The notes: generated by a model from the sequence alone, not told the origin. DNA of 28,514 nt from DASPRM01 sp035319065 (GCA_035319065.1 DATHDM010000055.1:1-28514); one strand, 5' to 3'; positions 7,200-15,267 are shown, numbered from the stretch's first letter. Numbers and translations: made by a program.

Positions 7200-7745
7200 A
7201 TGCAATCGACAGCTCCTGCCCTTCAATTGAGGGTCCTGTACACGCGTGAGCAGATCGCGCGGCGAGTAGCCGAGCTGGGCCAGCAGATCTCGCGCGACTT
7301 TGCCGGCCAATCGGTGATGCTGGTGGGTGTGCTCAAGGGAGCTACCATTTTCCTCGCCGACCTGGCGCGCCAGATCTCCCTCGATGCCACCTTCGACTTC
7401 ATCAGCGTCTCCAGCTACGGCACGGAAAAGCAGAGCAGCGGTGAAGTGCGCCTGGTCAAGGACGTGGACCAATCGATCCAGGACCGGAATGTGATCCTGG
7501 TCGAAGACATCCTCGACACCGGCCTGACCCTCAGCTTCCTGCGCAAGAAATTCCTTGCTCACCAGCCGAGAACCCTGAAGATCGCTGCCCTGCTGGACAA
7601 AGCCTCGCGCCGTATCGCCCCGGTTGCGGCGGACTACGTCGGCTTCGTCATTCCCGACGAGTTTGTCGTGGGCTACGGCCTGGACTTCGCCGAGCGCTAC
7701 CGCAACCTGCCCGACGTCTGCGTTCTGCCTCCGGAAATGCAATAG
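7200..7745 (+). CDS. hpt: Hypoxanthine phosphoribosyltransferase
   Basis: The 181-residue protein salvages hypoxanthine (and often guanine) to the nucleotide using PRPP. The PRPP-binding loop VEDILDTG is at 101-108. The substrate loop around SSYGTEKQSSGEV and the ending DEFVVGYGLDFAERYRNLP are characteristic of bacterial Hpt. Length is normal for the family. It begins a plus-strand run with the phosphatase and lysA; a 76-bp gap follows. Confidence 0.95.
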   Translation: MQSTAPALQLRVLYTREQIARRVAELGQQISRDFAGQSVMLVGVLKGATIFLADLARQISLDATFDFISVSSYGTEKQSSGEVRLVKDVDQSIQDRNVILVEDILDTGLTLSFLRKKFLAHQPRTLKIAALLDKASRRIAPVAADYVGFVIPDEFVVGYGLDFAERYRNLPDVCVLPPEMQ

Positions 7746-7821
7746 AGCGGCCCGCGCTTGCGGATGGGGCAGCCGGCTTTTCCTCGCCGGGCCCCCTGTT
7801 ATCATTGGTCAGACCCGAATC

Positions 7822-9603
7822 ATGAGCTCCGTTGAAACCCAGAAGCCTCCCGCCGATGTCGAGGCCTTGCTGCTGCAGGTGGCCGACGTGGTCAATACCA
7901 CGCTGGACCTGGACACCATCCTGCGCCGCATCGCGGAGCTGATTCGCCGCATCATCGACTACGAGATTTTCGCTATCCTGCTACTCAACGAAAAAACCCA
8001 GGAACTGCGCTTCCGCTTTGCCATCGGGTATTCGCAGGACGTGGTCGAGCGCACCCGCATCAAGGTGGGCCAGGGGGTCACCGGCCGGGCGGTCGCGCGC
8101 CGCGAGCCGGTGCTGGTGAACGACGTGCACAACGCGCCGGAGTACATCGAGGGTCATCCCCATGTGCGCTCCGAACTGGCCATCCCCCTGATCTTCAAGA
8201 ACCGGGTCATCGGGGTAATCGACATTGAAGCTCCCCAGGCCGACTACTTCACTCCCGAGCACGCGCATACCCTCACGGTCATCGCCTCGCGCATCGCCAT
8301 CGGCATCGAGCATGCCCGGCTCTACACCCGCGTCTCCCGCCAGGCGAAGACGCTGCAACTGCTCAATGAGATCAGCCGCGAGATCACCTCGATCCTCAAC
8401 GTCGATGAATTGCTGAAGCGCATTGCGGAGGATCTGAGCCGCATCATCGATTACCAGATGTTCAGCATCCTGCTGCTGGATGATGCCGGCAAGAAGCTCG
8501 AGCACCGCTTTTCCATTCGCTTCAAGGAAAACATCAACATCAAGAAGCAAATACCCTTTGGGCAAGGGATTGTCGGCTATGCCGCCGAATATCGCGAGCC
8601 CGTGCTGGTGCCCGATGTCACCAAGGATCCGCGCTACATCAATGTCAATCCCGAGACCCGCTCCGAGCTGGCCGTGCCCCTGATCTACAAGGGCAAGGTG
8701 ATCGGCGTTCTCGACCTGGAGCACACCCGCCGGCGCTATTTCAACGAGGATCACCTGCGAACTTTGTCCACGCTGGCCGCCCAGATCGCCGTCGCCATCG
8801 AAAATGCTCGCCTCTACGAGCAGATTGCCCGGCAGGAGCAGCGCCTGGAGCACGATCTCGCCTTGGCGCGTGAGGTGCAGTTCCGTCTGCTGCCGGCCGG
8901 TTATCCCCCGCTGCGCAGCGCGCAGATCGCCGCGAAGTTTCTTCCCGCGCAGGCTATCGGAGGCGATCTCTACGATTTCGTGGGCTATCCTGTTACCCCG
9001 GGGTGCACGGCGTGCACCGCGGTCGCAGTAGGTGACGTCAGCGGCAAAGGCCCGGCGGCTGCTCTCTACGCCGCCCTGGTCAGCGGAATCCTCCGTTCCC
9101 ATGCGGCCGAGCGCCCGGGCGCGGCGGACATGCTGCGCCGCATCAATGCGTCGCTCATGGAGCGCCGCGTGGACTCCCAGTACCTCACCATGATGTACGC
9201 GATCTGGCGTGACGATCAGAAGACGCTGCAGGTTGCCAACTCGGGTATGCCGCGGCCCATCTACTGCCACGACGGTCACGTGGAGCGCATCGAGGCCACT
9301 GGCCTGCCCCTGGGCCTGTTCGACAAGGTGGAGTACGACGAGCTGACCTTTCAGGGCAAACCCGGCGATGTGTTCCTCTTCTTCAGCGACGGGATCTCCG
9401 ATGCCACCAGTCCGCACTCAGTGCTATTCGGGCGGGCACGGGTGGAAGAGGTGGTTCGCGATCACTGCCAGGCGACCGCTGGGGATATTGTCGCCGCCTT
9501 GTTCGACGCGATCAGCAAGCACGTGGCCGGCGCTGCGCAGTTCGATGACCAGACGGTGGTGGCGCTCAAAGTGACCGACTCGGCTGTTGCCTCGTCCCCA
9601 TGA
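7822..9603 (+). CDS. GAF-GAF-PP2C (RsbU/SpoIIE-type) serine phosphatase
   Basis: The 593-residue protein has two tandem GAF sensor domains (about 15-165 and 180-332), a short coiled-coil linker (332-355) and a SpoIIE-like PP2C phosphatase domain (360-590). The phosphatase motifs are EVQFRLLP, IGGDLYDF near 379-386, VGDVSGKG near 403-410 and FFSDGISDA. In known systems such phosphatases dephosphorylate anti-sigma-factor antagonists in general-stress partner-switching. No STAS antagonist or anti-sigma kinase lies next to it. There is no membrane segment, so it is cytosolic. The ATG at 7822 is chosen because the frame upstream overlaps hpt and has no domain. Its stop overlaps the lysA start (ATGA). 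Confidence 0.92.
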   Translation: MSSVETQKPPADVEALLLQVADVVNTTLDLDTILRRIAELIRRIIDYEIFAILLLNEKTQELRFRFAIGYSQDVVERTRIKVGQGVTGRAVARREPVLVNDVHNAPEYIEGHPHVRSELAIPLIFKNRVIGVIDIEAPQADYFTPEHAHTLTVIASRIAIGIEHARLYTRVSRQAKTLQLLNEISREITSILNVDELLKRIAEDLSRIIDYQMFSILLLDDAGKKLEHRFSIRFKENINIKKQIPFGQGIVGYAAEYREPVLVPDVTKDPRYINVNPETRSELAVPLIYKGKVIGVLDLEHTRRRYFNEDHLRTLSTLAAQIAVAIENARLYEQIARQEQRLEHDLALAREVQFRLLPAGYPPLRSAQIAAKFLPAQAIGGDLYDFVGYPVTPGCTACTAVAVGDVSGKGPAAALYAALVSGILRSHAAERPGAADMLRRINASLMERRVDSQYLTMMYAIWRDDQKTLQVANSGMPRPIYCHDGHVERIEATGLPLGLFDKVEYDELTFQGKPGDVFLFFSDGISDATSPHSVLFGRARVEEVVRDHCQATAGDIVAALFDAISKHVAGAAQFDDQTVVALKVTDSAVASSP

Positions 9604-10919
9604 CGCCGCGGCACGGGAAATTCGCGGGGCGGCCACCCGCCTTCCTCTACAGAAATTCCGGCGCCAAACATTCGGCGGCTGTTCTTCACGTCGAGGATGT
9701 GCCCCTGATCCGCCTGGCCGAGAGCTACGGCACGCCGCTGTACGTTTACTCCGCGTCCACCATCCGCGATCGCTACCTGGCCTTCGACTCCGTCTTCGGG
9801 GATTTTCCCCATGCCGTCTGTTACTCCGTGAAGGCGAACTCCAATCTTTCCATCCTGAAGCTGCTGGCCCAACTGGGTTCGGGCTTTGACATCGTCTCTG
9901 GCGGTGAACTGGAGCGGGTATTGCGCATCGACCGAGGCGCAGCGGAGAAGATCGTCTTCTCCGGCGTGGGCAAGACTGCTCAGGAAATGGATCAGGCGCT
10001 CGAGGCCGGAATCCTGCTGTACAACGTGGAGAGCGAGAGCGAAATCGCGGCGCTGGCCGAGCGCGCCGCCCATCTGAAGAGGCACGCGCGCGTGGCTTTG
10101 CGCGTCAATCCCGATGTCTTTGCCGAAACCCATCCCTACATCTCGACCGGGCTGCACAAGCACAAGTTCGGGGTCCCGATTTCCGCCGCCCGCAGGCTGT
10201 ATGGCGCAATCGCCCGGCAGCGCTATCTCCAGGTTGCCGGGGTCAGCGTGCACATCGGATCGCAGATCGTCTCTGCCGATCCCTTCCGAGCCGCCATGGA
10301 GCGCGTGGCGCGTCTGGTGCGCGCCTTGCTCGCTGACGGCCATGCCCTTCGCTATGTCGATGCCGGTGGCGGCCTGGGGATCTCCTACCATGAGTCTTCG
10401 GCGGCGGACTTCCCCGGACGCCTGGGCAGCTACGCGCGCTCCATCACCGCGCCGCTGGCCGGTCTCAACGTTAAAGTCTTACTTGAACCTGGACGGGCGA
10501 TCGTAGGCCCCGCGGGTATGCTGCTCACGCGCGTTCTCTACCAGAAGCGCAATGGCTCCAAGCGCTTCTTGGTGGTAGATGCGGCCATGAATGACCTGAT
10601 CCGCCCGGCGCTGTACGGAGCTCATCACGAAATTGCGCCGGTAACGCCTTCGCGCGGACCCAGGGCGAAGTTCGACGTGGTGGGACCCATCTGCGAGACG
10701 GGCGACTTCTTCGCCCGTGATCGCCTGTTGCCCGCCGCCGGCGAGGGCGAGCTGCTGGCGATCTTCGACGCTGGGGCCTACGGGATGTCCATCTCCTCCA
10801 ACTACAACACGCGCCCGCGCGCGGCGGAGGTGATGGTGGACAAGGATCGGGCGCGACTCATTCGCCGCCGGGAAACCATCGGCGATCAGATTGGGATCGA
10901 AGAAGAGGCCCTCGGTTAA
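9600..10919 (+). CDS. lysA: Diaminopimelate decarboxylase
   Basis: The 439-residue fold-type III PLP enzyme converts meso-diaminopimelate to lysine. CYSVKANSNLSIL carries the PLP lysine (Lys78). VHIGSQI, the phosphate-binding EPGRAIVG, CETGDFFA and DAGAYGMSISSNYNTRPR all match LysA rather than other decarboxylases of the fold. Length fits the family. The start overlaps the phosphatase stop by 4 bp, so translation is probably coupled. A convergent alpha/beta hydrolase ends 34 bp downstream. Confidence 0.96.
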   Translation: MTPRHGKFAGRPPAFLYRNSGAKHSAAVLHVEDVPLIRLAESYGTPLYVYSASTIRDRYLAFDSVFGDFPHAVCYSVKANSNLSILKLLAQLGSGFDIVSGGELERVLRIDRGAAEKIVFSGVGKTAQEMDQALEAGILLYNVESESEIAALAERAAHLKRHARVALRVNPDVFAETHPYISTGLHKHKFGVPISAARRLYGAIARQRYLQVAGVSVHIGSQIVSADPFRAAMERVARLVRALLADGHALRYVDAGGGLGISYHESSAADFPGRLGSYARSITAPLAGLNVKVLLEPGRAIVGPAGMLLTRVLYQKRNGSKRFLVVDAAMNDLIRPALYGAHHEIAPVTPSRGPRAKFDVVGPICETGDFFARDRLLPAAGEGELLAIFDAGAYGMSISSNYNTRPRAAEVMVDKDRARLIRRRETIGDQIGIEEEALG

Positions 10920-10953
10920 CTCATCCCGATGAACGGCCGCCGATAGTGCACTC

Positions 10954-11808
10954 TCACTCCAGCGCGCCCAGAAAATTCATCAGTACGCGCAGCACCATTT
11001 CGGGCTCCAGCCGTTGCAGTGCATGCCCCACTCCGCTCAGGCGAACGTGCAGGGCATCGCGCAGCAGGGTGAGGGCGCTGCGCACGTCGCGGTCGCTCAT
11101 CACTCCGCCGCGGGCAGGATCGGCCTGGATGAGCAGCGTCGGGCAGGCAATGTTTTTCAGGATTCCCTCCGCGTCCCAGTTGCGGCCGGCGCTGCCATCC
11201 AGCGTCATGCGAATCGCGTCGGGATCGAGCTGGAGCAGGCTCTTGGCCCACGAACGCAGCGCGGCCGCATCGTTTCCCGGAATGTGCCGCAGTTGCGCGC
11301 GGCCGCCGTCAGCCAGATCCACCCACATCTCCGCCATCGCTGCCGCCGCCTCGTTCAGCTTCATGCCCGGCTTCAGCCGGGTCTGCACGCCTTCGAACAG
11401 TGAGCGGTAGGTGCTGTTCTCGTAGCTCTCCAGGTGGATTCCCGTGTCGCCCAGGGCCAGCGCGCGGACGCGATCGGGGTGCTGGGCAGCAATGTACATA
11501 CCCACCATTCCGCCCAGGGAGTGGCCGAATATGGCTACCGGCTGGCCGATCTTGCTCTCGATCAGGGCAATAACATCCGCCGCGTAGTCTTCGCCGCGGT
11601 AGGCTCCCGGCGTGCGGCCCGACTTCCCGTGTCCCCGAAAGTCCGGCGCATAGACCTGCCAGAAGCCGGCCAGTTCGGTCAGAATGGGCTGGAACACCTG
11701 CCAGCGCTGCGAAAGCCCGTGCAGAAGCAGCAGAGGCGGCCCCGCATCCGGGCCCTCCGCATAGTTGATTCGCAGCTTGCCGGAGTCAAAAACCTGTTCG
11801 CGTACCAT
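10954..11808 (-). CDS. Alpha/beta-fold hydrolase
   Basis: The 284-residue protein shows LLLLHGLSQ (oxyanion hole HG, 30-31), PDFRGHGKS and the nucleophile elbow GHSLGG with Ser97. A late Asp (TLLIQADP) and His (GVGHALQ) complete a catalytic triad. No signal peptide is present. Substrate is unknown; esterases, lactonases and haloperoxidase-like enzymes share this pattern. A GGAGGAG Shine-Dalgarno precedes the ATG. It lies 98 bp downstream of nadK on the same strand. Confidence 0.87.
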   Translation of the reverse strand: MVREQVFDSGKLRINYAEGPDAGPPLLLLHGLSQRWQVFQPILTELAGFWQVYAPDFRGHGKSGRTPGAYRGEDYAADVIALIESKIGQPVAIFGHSLGGMVGMYIAAQHPDRVRALALGDTGIHLESYENSTYRSLFEGVQTRLKPGMKLNEAAAAMAEMWVDLADGGRAQLRHIPGNDAAALRSWAKSLLQLDPDAIRMTLDGSAGRNWDAEGILKNIACPTLLIQADPARGGVMSDRDVRSALTLLRDALHVRLSGVGHALQRLEPEMVLRVLMNFLGALE

Positions 11809-11906
11809 TCTCCTCCAGGGTGTGGCCTATTGCCGCTGAGGGCGGAACGGAATGCTCTGGGGAAGATTACCACGCCCGATTCTTCCCGTTTCGTTCTGCT
11901 CAGTGC

Positions 11907-12764
11907 CTACCGTTGTCCCCATTTCAGTTTGGTTCGCAGCACGTCAAAGAATGTCTTGTGCAGGCGCAAAAGTTTGGTGACGTGCTCAGAGCGCCGGCAC
12001 CAGATGCGATCTCCATCGCGCACCGGCATCCCCACCTGGCCATCGATGCTCAGGAAGACCTCTTCTCCCGAACTCTTGACGATGATTTCAATCTCCACCG
12101 TATCCCGCACCACCAGCGGTCGATGGGTCAGTGCGTGTGGGCAGATCGGCGAAATGACCAGTCCTTCCACCGAGGGCATGAGGATGGGGCCGCCGGCCGC
12201 CAAGGAGTACGCCGTCGAGCCGGTCGGGGTGGACAGGATCAGGCCGTCCCCGCGGTAGTTGGAGACGAAGGCGCGGTTGATGTACAGGTCGAAATTCGCC
12301 AGCCGTGCGATCGCGCTCTTGGCCACCACCGCGTCGTTCAAGGCCAGGTAATCCGAGACGCAGCTTTCGCCCCTCATCAGGCAGCACTGCAGCATCGAGC
12401 GCTTCTCGACCTCGCAGCAGTTTTCATCAATGGCCCGCAGGGTGGCGTACATCTCGCCGATCGGAACTTCGGTAAGAAAGCCCAGCGATCCCAGGTTCAC
12501 GCCCAGAATCGGCGTGCCGGCGGCGGCCACGGCGCGGGCCGCCGAGAGCAGCGTCCCGTCCCCTCCCAGCACTACCGCAAAGTTCAGTTTCTGGGAGGAA
12601 AGCCGTTCCCGCTCCAGCACCTCGCCTCCGCCGGGCACGTAGGTGGCCGTTTCCTTGTCAACGTACACCTTGTATTGATGGTCGTCGAGCCAGTGCACCA
12701 GCTCCGGCACCAGCCTGGCCAGTTCGGGCTTCTCCGGCTTGGACACTATGCCTGCGGATTTCAT
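11907..12764 (-). CDS. nadK: NAD kinase
   Basis: The 285-residue protein phosphorylates NAD to NADP. The signature GGDGT is at 67-71, followed by GVNLGSLGFLTE and STPTGSTAYSLAAGGPI, all diagnostic of the family. Length is normal. The start MKSAGIVSKP fits the usual N-terminal strand. No Shine-Dalgarno is visible; TACAAT lies 9 nt before the ATG. Together with tlyA upstream it is a remnant of a gene order seen in many bacteria (tlyA, nadK, recN), but recN is not here. Confidence 0.96.
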   Translation of the reverse strand: MKSAGIVSKPEKPELARLVPELVHWLDDHQYKVYVDKETATYVPGGGEVLERERLSSQKLNFAVVLGGDGTLLSAARAVAAAGTPILGVNLGSLGFLTEVPIGEMYATLRAIDENCCEVEKRSMLQCCLMRGESCVSDYLALNDAVVAKSAIARLANFDLYINRAFVSNYRGDGLILSTPTGSTAYSLAAGGPILMPSVEGLVISPICPHALTHRPLVVRDTVEIEIIVKSSGEEVFLSIDGQVGMPVRDGDRIWCRRSEHVTKLLRLHKTFFDVLRTKLKWGQR

Positions 12765-12773
12765 GTAGCAGGG

Positions 12774-12779
12774 ATTGTA
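12774..12779 (-). promoter_or_regulatory. Candidate -10 element (TACAAT) of nadK
   Basis: On the minus strand TACAAT is 9 nt upstream of the nadK ATG, with no Shine-Dalgarno between. The -35 region is weak. It suggests a leaderless or near-leaderless mRNA. Confidence 0.35.
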
Positions 12780-12901
12780 CAGAATGCACCGCCCGAAGCT
12801 AGTCGAGGACGATCAGCGCTTGGGGTCAGCCAAGGCCGGGAATAGCGGCGAGCAGCGTGAGCGACAGCAGGTCCTCGCGCCCTCGTATTGCCAGCTGGAT
12901 T

Positions 12902-13654
12902 TCAACGCTTGCCGTACAGGAGAAATTCGCGGTTTCCTTCCACACCCAGAATGGGCGACTCGATCTCGGCCTCCGTCGTCAGGCCCGCATCCCGCATCGC
13001 CTGCCGGACTCTAGCCACCGCGGCAGCCTGCGCTTCTCTGTCGCGCACGATCCCGCCCTTGCCGACATGCTGCCGTCCAGCTTCGAACTGCGGCTTCACC
13101 AGCACCACCATCTGCTTGGGCCGTGGCTGATGGCGAGGATCATTCTCGAGCGCCGCCCGCATCACCGCGGGGATCACCAGCGTCGCCGAGATGAACGAGA
13201 CGTCGACCGCGATCAGATCGACGGGCTCCCCCACGTCCTCGGCTCGCAGGTAGCGGGCATTGGTCTTCTCCAGGAGCCGGACCCTAGGATCGTTGCGGAC
13301 CTTCAGATCCATCTGCCCGTAGCCGGTGTCGATGGCGATCACCCGCGCAGCACCGTGCTGCAGGAGGCAGTCGGTGAACCCGCCGGTGGAGGCGCCCACG
13401 TCGAGGCAAGTGAGGTCCTGAACCTGGATCTGCCAGTGCTCCAGTGCATGCTCCAGCTTGAGCCCGCCGCGGCTCACGTAGCGCAGGTCTTCGCCCAGCA
13501 GTCGCACCTGCGCTTCCGGATCGACGCTGGCGCCGGCTTTATCGACCTTTTGCTCGTCCACCAGTACCCGGCCCGCCAGGATCAGAGCCTGCGCCCGCTC
13601 CCGTGAGGCCGCTAATCGGCGATCGACCAGCAGTTTGTCAATTCGAACCTTCAA
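12902..13654 (-). CDS. tlyA: TlyA-family rRNA (cytidine-2'-O)-methyltransferase / hemolysin-like protein
   Basis: The protein joins an N-terminal S4 RNA-binding domain (KVRIDKLLVDRRLAASRERA, residues 2-60) to an FtsJ/RrmJ methyltransferase domain. The SAM motif is LDVGASTGGFTDCLL near 84-98; the K-D-K-E type residues lie in RGGLKLEHAL, AVDVSFISA and LVKPQFEAGR. Characterised TlyA proteins 2'-O-methylate 16S and 23S rRNA. I place the start at TTG 13654 (250 residues) because GGAG is 6 nt upstream and homologues begin just before the S4 domain. An in-frame TTG at 13717 would add 21 residues but has no Shine-Dalgarno. Confidence 0.9.
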   Translation of the reverse strand: MKVRIDKLLVDRRLAASRERAQALILAGRVLVDEQKVDKAGASVDPEAQVRLLGEDLRYVSRGGLKLEHALEHWQIQVQDLTCLDVGASTGGFTDCLLQHGAARVIAIDTGYGQMDLKVRNDPRVRLLEKTNARYLRAEDVGEPVDLIAVDVSFISATLVIPAVMRAALENDPRHQPRPKQMVVLVKPQFEAGRQHVGKGGIVRDREAQAAAVARVRQAMRDAGLTTEAEIESPILGVEGNREFLLYGKR

Positions 13655-13987
13655 ATCCGGCTCCAGTGTACTGTTTCGGGAAAATTGGCGGCTGCGTTGT
13701 TTGTAAATTCTTTGCAACAGAGGGGGTTATCTTAACCAGACTTCAACAATCGACTGATGAAATTCTTCGCACTCCATCGGGTGCATTCTGTAGAAACGCC
13801 GAGAGTTTAATGGAGTTACAGAAATTAGGCCCTACTTTTCCACAAGGGAATCCACAGCCATGTTGAAATGTGCCCGAATTGTTTGGCAAGCAAATTGACA
13901 CCCTGGATTCACACGTCATCCTCGCCCCAGAAACCCGCTCCCTGGACACGATTCTTGCCCTCAATTCCCTGGGCTAAAATCCCAGCT
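13655..13987. other. AT-richer divergent intergenic region between tlyA and the E1-like gene
   Basis: This 333-bp gap is less GC-rich than its surroundings and holds no convincing gene. An open frame from ATG 13868 runs into the E1-like gene, but its extra 40 residues are low-complexity and carry no domain. Two DnaA-box-like 9-mers occur 12 bp apart: TTTTCCACA (13836-13844) and GAATCCACA (13848-13856). The right end carries the TAAAAT -10 candidate of the E1-like gene. Confidence 0.5.
13975..13980 (+). promoter_or_regulatory. Candidate -10 element (TAAAAT) of the E1-like gene
   Basis: TAAAAT is 7 nt before the ATG at 13988, with no Shine-Dalgarno between. This supports 13988 over the upstream ATG at 13868 and suggests a leaderless mRNA. 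Confidence 0.4.
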
Positions 13988-14932
13988 ATGGCGCCGCCAC
14001 CGAAGCCCGCTGATCGTTCTGTGCGTCCTGGCTCCGCGCCGGCTCGGAATTCGCTCCATGCGGCCGGCGATCATCCCCTGGGTCACGATCTTCTGCGCCG
14101 CCTTTACTCCTCGATGCTGTTGTGCAGGATGGTGGACGAGTGCATGATTCTGCGCCGGAACTTCCACCGCTATCGCCCCGCGATCGGCTGCGAGGCATGC
14201 CGTGTAGCTGCTGCCATCGATCTGGAATCGGAGGACGCCGTGGTCTTGCCCGCCCGCAACGCCATGATTGCCATCGCGCGCGGCGCACCGCTCACGTCCA
14301 TCTTCCCGGAGTTGTTGCGGATGCCCAAGGACACGCCGATCCGCAACGGCAAGGGCGCGCACCCGATGATTACCTCGTCTGCGCTATTAGAGGGAGACCT
14401 CGGCATGAGCATGGGCATCGCGGTCGGTCACAAGCTGAGTGGCCGCCCGAACGTGCTGCTGCTGATTAGCGACGCGAAGTCAAGTCGCCGCGCCGCCTGG
14501 CGGAACGCACTAAACTTTGCAGGACTACATAAGTTACCAGTGCTGTTCGTCCTGGAGACGGCCATGGGCCCGCGGCGCAATTTCCCTTCGTCGGCCGCCT
14601 TCGATTCCCCGGCGCCGCCCGGCGGACTCCCGCTGATCCCGGTGCTCGGGAGCGACGCCGTTGCCATTTATCGCGTGGCCCGCGAAGCCATCCACCACGC
14701 CCGCAAGGGCTACGGTCCCACCCTGATCGCGTGCCAGGGCTGGCCTGCGCCTCCGGCCACCGAGCGCGCTGCTTCACTCGGAACGTTGCCGGCCGGCGCC
14801 CCGCCTCGCGATCCGCTTCAGCACATGGAGACCTACCTGAAGAAGCACGCCGCCTGGGACGACGACTGGCAGCGCGGATTGATCGCCAGCTACAGCCGGC
14901 AGATCGAGCAGGCGTTCTCCAGTTTTCGCTGA
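13988..14932 (+). CDS. Degenerate thiamine-diphosphate-dependent dehydrogenase E1-alpha-like protein
   Basis: The 314-residue protein follows the 2-oxoacid dehydrogenase E1-alpha layout: helix LLRRLYSSMLLCRMVDE, GCEACRVAAAIDL (family GxEA..VG), a VLPARN segment, GKGAHPM (family GKGGSMH), then MGIAVGHKLSGRPN and NALNFAGLHKLPVLFVLE. The thiamine-diphosphate/Mg signature GDG...NN is broken: residues 161-163 read SDA in place of GDG and the closing NN is ETA. No E1-beta, E2 or E3 gene is adjacent. It is therefore probably catalytically altered or inactive, but the intact frame argues against a pseudogene. The ATG at 13988 is chosen from the -10 position and domain start. It is followed by a glutaredoxin-like gene and an acyl-CoA ligase on the same strand. 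Confidence 0.72.
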   Translation: MAPPPKPADRSVRPGSAPARNSLHAAGDHPLGHDLLRRLYSSMLLCRMVDECMILRRNFHRYRPAIGCEACRVAAAIDLESEDAVVLPARNAMIAIARGAPLTSIFPELLRMPKDTPIRNGKGAHPMITSSALLEGDLGMSMGIAVGHKLSGRPNVLLLISDAKSSRRAAWRNALNFAGLHKLPVLFVLETAMGPRRNFPSSAAFDSPAPPGGLPLIPVLGSDAVAIYRVAREAIHHARKGYGPTLIACQGWPAPPATERAASLGTLPAGAPPRDPLQHMETYLKKHAAWDDDWQRGLIASYSRQIEQAFSSFR

Positions 14933-15007
14933 CCGCGTCCAAGCCTTCGCTGGGGCTCGAGATTTCCGGCGACCCGGCGCGCTCCTCAGCCGGCGCAAAA
15001 ATCGTGC

Positions 15008-15013
15008 TACACT
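15008..15013 (+). promoter_or_regulatory. Candidate -10 element (TACACT) of the glutaredoxin-like gene
   Basis: TACACT lies 8 nt before the ATG at 15022 and there is no Shine-Dalgarno. It matches the spacing seen before ispA, nadK and the E1-like gene. Confidence 0.3.
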
Positions 15014-15021
15014 CTGCCCCC

Positions 15022-15267
15022 ATGCCAGGCGACCGCGAAGTAATTCTCTACTCGCGCAAAGGCTGCCACCTCTGCGAGGTGGTCAAGGAGTCGCTGATGA
15101 AGCTCTCGCGCCGCGGCGGCTTCCGCTGGCAGGAAGTCGATGTGGACAGCAAGGAGGAGTATCGCCGGCGCTTCACCGACGAGGTTCCGGTGGTCTTCAT
15201 CGACGGCCGCAAGGCGTTCAAGTACCGCATGGACGAGCGCGAATTCCTGCGCAAGATCGCGTCCTGA
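15022..15267 (+). CDS. Small glutaredoxin/thioredoxin-like protein
   Basis: The 81-residue protein reads VILYSRKGCHLCE at the start, with a CxxC redox pair (Cys15, Cys18), and EVPVVFIDG further on, which supplies the cis-Pro of the thioredoxin fold. It resembles the short glutaredoxin-like (DUF836-type) family. It probably performs thiol-disulfide exchange in the cytosol. The frame is open well upstream, but residues before Met 15022 overlap the E1-like gene and carry no domain. The acyl-CoA ligase starts 15 bp downstream, so the two are likely co-transcribed. Confidence 0.8.
   Translation: MPGDREVILYSRKGCHLCEVVKESLMKLSRRGGFRWQEVDVDSKEEYRRRFTDEVPVVFIDGRKAFKYRMDEREFLRKIAS

Noticed and set aside
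7981..9417. Minus-strand open frame (478 codons) over the phosphatase
   Set aside because: Antisense shadow of a well-supported GAF-GAF-PP2C gene.
13868..13987. N-terminal extension of the E1-like gene from ATG 13868
   Set aside because: The added residues are low-complexity, no Shine-Dalgarno precedes them, and a TAAAAT -10 sits just before the ATG at 13988.
14933..15021. Longer form of the glutaredoxin-like protein starting near 14731
   Set aside because: The extra residues overlap the E1-like gene in another frame and carry no domain; the thioredoxin-fold strand begins right after Met 15022.
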